From contig JACPUE010000009.1 of the NCBI GenBank assembly GCA_016192425.1, positions 62,001-126,000 on the forward strand: DNA of 64,000 bases. The letters run 5' to 3'. This stretch comes from Burkholderiales bacterium. Lineage in GTDB: Bacteria; Pseudomonadota; Gammaproteobacteria; Burkholderiales; Burkholderiaceae_C. A model generated the notes under the pieces. The model did no database searches. It saw only the letters and a program-made list of their open reading frames with translations, and was not told where the DNA came from. The translations under genes and the position numbers were made by a program. Below, in pieces: positions 60,973-64,000 of the stretch. How positions within the stretch are numbered: position 1 is the first letter of the stretch; each line of letters begins with the position of its first letter.

Positions 60973-62499
60973 TCAGGGATAAAAAGCCACCACCCGGTAG
61001 CCCGTGATGCGGGCCCCTGCAGGGCTCAGCATCAGTGTGCGCGAAACACTCCATTCGCCTTGGGCCGCCAACTCGGATGGTGCATTCCAGTGCTTCGGCA
61101 GCAACACACGGCGCAGCACTGGCTGGTCAGCGGCATCGGTCAGAGTCAGTTCCACGGCAGGCATGGCCACCGGGATGGCCGAGCGGTTCTTGAGCACCAG
61201 GGAAAACTGGTATTCGTCACCCCGCAGCTTCTGGAACGAAGAACTGTCCACCTCGACCGCAGCGATATCGCGCCGGGACGACAGCGTGCAGCCCCACTGG
61301 CTGCACAGGGCCTGCAGACCTGGCCGCAACGCGGGAATGCGTGCCGCCAGATCATTCCTTTCCTGCACTGCCACTTGCACTGCCAACAAAACCAGTGCAG
61401 CCACGAGCGTCAAGGAGAGCGTCGCACGCACCCATGGTTTGCGCCAGAAGGCCTTGCGCCGGGCCGCACGCATGAACGACAGCTCCTGCACCCCTGGCTC
61501 AGCCGGTTCCCGATCATCGTCAGAGCCGTCGGGTTCAGGCACTGCCACAGAGACAGAGGGCGGCTCCGGAGCCACACGGGGTGGTGCGGCTTCTTCGGCT
61601 GGCACGGGGGCGGACAGGTCGAGGTCTTGTGCTTTTTCACTGGCTGGCTCAAGCCCGCTCTTCATTGGGGGCTCGACGGACTGCTCCATCGGCTCTCGGG
61701 CGGCTGTAGCGGGCTCCGCAGTACGCGGCGTTGAACGCAAAGGCGCAAAGGCCTTGTCAGACACCTTGGGCAAGAGCTCCAACGCCGGCACCTCGGGCAA
61801 TGGAGCGGGCACAGCGCCCGCCTTTTCAGTATCAGCATCCGGCGCAGGCAATTCATAGCCCGTCTCTGCAGCGGGCGGCAGCTCGATGGACGGCCACTCG
61901 ATCGCCCCCCCCGCCTCTCCCGCTCGGAACTGCTCAGTTGGCACAGGGTCTTGGGGCGGCACATGGGGTGCTTGCATGGCTGGGAGTGGCGACGTGCCGC
62001 TCGCCAGCACCGAGGGCAGCGCCTCCTCTGCGCCACCGGGCACCGTCCCTTGCACCAAGAATGCAGGCACCACCGGCTCCGGCACATGCAACACCGAGGG
62101 AGTGTCTGCCTGCGGCCCCGAAGGCACGGGCACCTGCACCGAAGATTCGACAGCTGGCGCAGCAGCGGCCGTGTCAACAGATGGCAGCGGTGACGCCAGC
62201 GTATTGGCTAAGTGCCTTGGCCCGGACGAAACCTCTGGCGCTCGCGCAGGTTCGGCCTCGGGTGCGCCCCACAGCCGCTCCACCGGCTCCGTGCGCCGTA
62301 CAGGCGCGGGAGGCGCTCGCAAGCGATCCAACGCCATGTCTGGCAGCAAAGGCGCTGGCACGTTCGCCTGCAGGTGGGCCGAGGCATCAAACACCAACTG
62401 GCAATGCCCGCAGCGTACCCACCCATCCGAGATGCGCAACTGGTCTGCCACCACCTTGAACAGGGTTCCACAGGACGGGCAGCGGGTGGTCTGGCTCAT
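60973..62499 (-). CDS. DUF3426 protein with N-terminal zinc ribbon
   Basis: A 508-residue protein. An MJ0042-type zinc ribbon at the start (TRCPSCGTLFKVV...VRCGHCQLVFD) is followed by a long, low-complexity, Pro/Glu/Ala-rich region (about 45-350), one transmembrane helix (about 358-380) and a periplasmic DUF3426 domain (about 390-508; WGCTLSSRRDIAAVEVDSSS, FSLVLKNRSAIPVAMPAVEL). Function unknown. It is conserved directly after prmA in Burkholderiales. ATG 62499 starts at the zinc ribbon. Confidence 0.82.
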   Translation of the reverse strand: MSQTTRCPSCGTLFKVVADQLRISDGWVRCGHCQLVFDASAHLQANVPAPLLPDMALDRLRAPPAPVRRTEPVERLWGAPEAEPARAPEVSSGPRHLANTLASPLPSVDTAAAAPAVESSVQVPVPSGPQADTPSVLHVPEPVVPAFLVQGTVPGGAEEALPSVLASGTSPLPAMQAPHVPPQDPVPTEQFRAGEAGGAIEWPSIELPPAAETGYELPAPDADTEKAGAVPAPLPEVPALELLPKVSDKAFAPLRSTPRTAEPATAAREPMEQSVEPPMKSGLEPASEKAQDLDLSAPVPAEEAAPPRVAPEPPSVSVAVPEPDGSDDDREPAEPGVQELSFMRAARRKAFWRKPWVRATLSLTLVAALVLLAVQVAVQERNDLAARIPALRPGLQALCSQWGCTLSSRRDIAAVEVDSSSFQKLRGDEYQFSLVLKNRSAIPVAMPAVELTLTDAADQPVLRRVLLPKHWNAPSELAAQGEWSVSRTLMLSPAGARITGYRVVAFYP

Positions 62500-62547
62500 G
62501 GGCTGTGGATTGTAGGGCCGACTCGTCGTGTGCGGCACTGTGGCGCG

Positions 62548-63435
62548 TCAGCGCCGGGCGGTCATCAGGATCCAGCCGTCTTCCTGGTCGGCCACCGCAA
62601 GCTCAAGCCATGGGGCGTAGGCCTGCATCAGCTCGTCGGCCTGGCGCTCCAGGATGCCCGCCAGCACCAGATGCCCGCCTTGGGCCACATGGCTGCACAG
62701 CAGCGGGGCCAGCACCCGCAGGGGCGTGGCAAGAATATTGGCCAGCACGGTCTGGTAGGCACCCTGGGCCAGTTCGGGCAGCCCGGTACGCAATTGCACG
62801 CCATTGGCTTGCGCATTGAGTGCTGCAGACTCCACGGCCGCCGGATCGATGTCCACCGCATCGATGTCCGTGGCGCCGAACTTGGCCGCACCAATGGCCA
62901 GAATGCCCGAGCCGCAGCCGTAGTCCAGCACCCGGCCCAATGCGGCCGGGTTGCCCTGGCGCGCGATCCAGCGCAGGCACATGCGTGTGGTGGGGTGGGT
63001 GCCGGTGCCGAACGCCAGGCCGGGGTCCAGGCGGATCACCCGTTGCGCCTGGGCCGGTGGCTCGTGCCAGGTGGGCACGATCCAGAAGTCGGGCGTGATG
63101 TCCACCGGTGCAAACTGCGACTGCGTCAGCCGGACCCAGTCCTGGTCCTGCAGCGGCGCCAGCGCCACCACGGTGCAGCCTTCAAAAAAGTCCTGCACGG
63201 CCAGCAGCGCCTGTGCTTCGAGCGCGGCCTCCTCGGTAGCAAACAAGGCCACCACCTTGCTGCGCTGCCAGCCCGCCTGGGGCGGCGGCATGCCGGGCTC
63301 GCCAAAGAGCGCCTGCTCGGCCTCGGTCTGCGCGTCGGCGTCCTCCACCGACACGCTGAGCGCTTCCAGCGCCTCCAGCGCCTCGCTCAAGGTTTCCACC
63401 CGGTCTTGCGGGCACAGCAGGCTCAGTTCATGCAT
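62548..63435 (-). CDS. prmA: Ribosomal protein L11 methyltransferase
   Basis: A 295-residue enzyme trimethylating ribosomal protein L11. The N-terminal substrate-recognition domain is followed by a linker and a class I methyltransferase. FGTGTHPTTRMCL is the PrmA hallmark, LDYGCGSGILAIGAAKFGA the SAM loop (motif I), AVDIDPAAV motif II and LANILATPLRVLAP motif IV. ATG 63435 begins the family N-terminus (MHELSLLCP); the frame extends further upstream into accC. Confidence 0.92.
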   Translation of the reverse strand: MHELSLLCPQDRVETLSEALEALEALSVSVEDADAQTEAEQALFGEPGMPPPQAGWQRSKVVALFATEEAALEAQALLAVQDFFEGCTVVALAPLQDQDWVRLTQSQFAPVDITPDFWIVPTWHEPPAQAQRVIRLDPGLAFGTGTHPTTRMCLRWIARQGNPAALGRVLDYGCGSGILAIGAAKFGATDIDAVDIDPAAVESAALNAQANGVQLRTGLPELAQGAYQTVLANILATPLRVLAPLLCSHVAQGGHLVLAGILERQADELMQAYAPWLELAVADQEDGWILMTARR

Positions 63436-63470
63436 GATCAGGTTTCCGCCCGGCGGGGTGCCCAAGTCAC

Positions 63471-64000
63471 TCAGCGCTGGCGCTGGGACAGCCACTCTTC
63501 CAGGTAGTGGATGTTGGTGCCGCCTTCCATGAACTTGGCGTCCACCATCAGTTCGCGGTGCAGGGGCACGTTGGTGTTGATGCCTTCGATCACGGTCTCG
63601 GACAGGGCCGTGCGCATGCGGGCCAGCGCCTGCTCGCGCGTGTCGCCGTGCACGATGAGCTTGCCGATCATCGAGTCGTAGTTGGGCGGCACAAAGTAAT
63701 TGGTGTAGGCGTGGGAGTCCACGCGCACGCCCGGACCGCCCGGCGCATGCCACATCGTGATCCGCCCCGGCGAGGGGATGAACTTGTAGGGGTCCTCGGC
63801 GTTGATGCGGCACTCGATGGCATGGCCCCGGATCTCGATCTGGCGCTGGGTGAAGGGCAGCTTTTCGCCCGCAGCCACCATGATCTGCGTCTTGACGATG
63901 TCCACGCCCGTGATCCATTCGGTCACCGGATGCTCCACCTGCACGCGGGTGTTCATTTCGATGAAATAGAACTCGCCGTTCTCGTAGAGGAACTCGAACG
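63471..64000 (-). CDS. accC: Acetyl-CoA carboxylase biotin carboxylase subunit, 5' part beyond the window
   Basis: The C-terminal 176 or so residues of biotin carboxylase. [14 protein letters not shown] holds the Glu/Asn/Arg active-site set, followed by [49 protein letters not shown] and the terminal domain [24 protein letters not shown]. It carboxylates biotin on AccB in fatty acid synthesis. The N-terminal ATP-grasp part lies beyond position 64000. prmA follows 35 bp after the stop. Confidence 0.93.
   Translation of the reverse strand, partial: FEFLYENGEFYFIEMNTRVQVEHPVTEWITGVDIVKTQIMVAAGEKLPFTQRQIEIRGHAIECRINAEDPYKFIPSPGRITMWHAPGGPGVRVDSHAYTNYFVPPNYDSMIGKLIVHGDTREQALARMRTALSETVIEGINTNVPLHRELMVDAKFMEGGTNIHYLEEWLSQRQR

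Overview
This 64 kb window is high-GC chromosomal DNA from a betaproteobacterium, most likely of the family Comamonadaceae (Acidovorax/Comamonas-like). The evidence is family-level protein similarity, conserved Burkholderiales neighbourhoods (DciA/DUF721 beside an M23 peptidase; accC-prmA-DUF3426; thiD-hemL; pilS-pilR-ampD; dusB-fis; yqgE-ruvX-pyrR-pyrB-pyrX) and dispersed intergenic repeats. It is mostly a core-genome region. I see no rRNA operon, CRISPR array, prophage or complete insertion sequence. There is one tRNA (Met, CAT).

Layout. 1-1.2 kb: M23 peptidase (cut by the window edge) divergent from a DciA-like gene. 1.2-4.0 kb: a divergent Fe(III)-type ABC transporter (permease and ATPase) around a candidate Fur box. 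4.2-6.5 kb: a SiaA/SiaB/SiaC partner-switching module without a neighbouring siaD. 6.5-11.5 kb, minus strand: yqgE, ruvX, pyrR, pyrB, a degenerate dihydroorotase (pyrX) and plsC. 11.5-13 kb: photolyase. 13-24 kb, minus strand: the twitching-motility chemosensory operon pilG-pilH-pilI-pilJ-chpA(pilL) followed by pilU. 24.2-27.4 kb: thiD-like kinase, hemL and an acyltransferase. 27.5-30.5 kb: purH, fis, dusB. 30.6-36.2 kb: yqaA, a phosphotransferase/ATPase fusion, a membrane diguanylate cyclase, rarD, ychF. 36.2-43.1 kb: a foldback repeat, a UbiH-type monooxygenase, dsbC, an M61 peptidase, enoyl-CoA hydratase, tRNA-Met, a small secreted protein, miaB.

43.4-48.4 kb is the least explained part. 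A caspase/legumain-like (C13) lipoprotein is followed by three genes that overlap through TAATG junctions: a 759-residue helical-repeat protein, a PcfJ-like protein and a membrane-anchored DUF1266 protein. This cluster is the best candidate here for an undescribed system. 48.5-54.8 kb: ffh, a divergent CcsA/YpjD protein, then PP0621, pilS, pilR and ampD in overlapping order. 54.8-59.3 kb: class Ia ribonucleotide reductase nrdA-nrdB behind a pair of NrdR boxes spaced 31 bp. 59.4-64 kb: a histone H1-like KKAAPA-repeat protein, then (minus strand) a PfkB kinase, a DUF3426 zinc-ribbon protein, prmA and accC (cut by the window edge).

Two themes recur. Type IV pilus control appears twice: the Chp chemosensory system with the retraction ATPase PilU, and the PilS/PilR system. 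Two dispersed repeat families sit at gene ends. Their copies differ by compensatory changes inside predicted stems, which suggests selection on a folded RNA or DNA shape.
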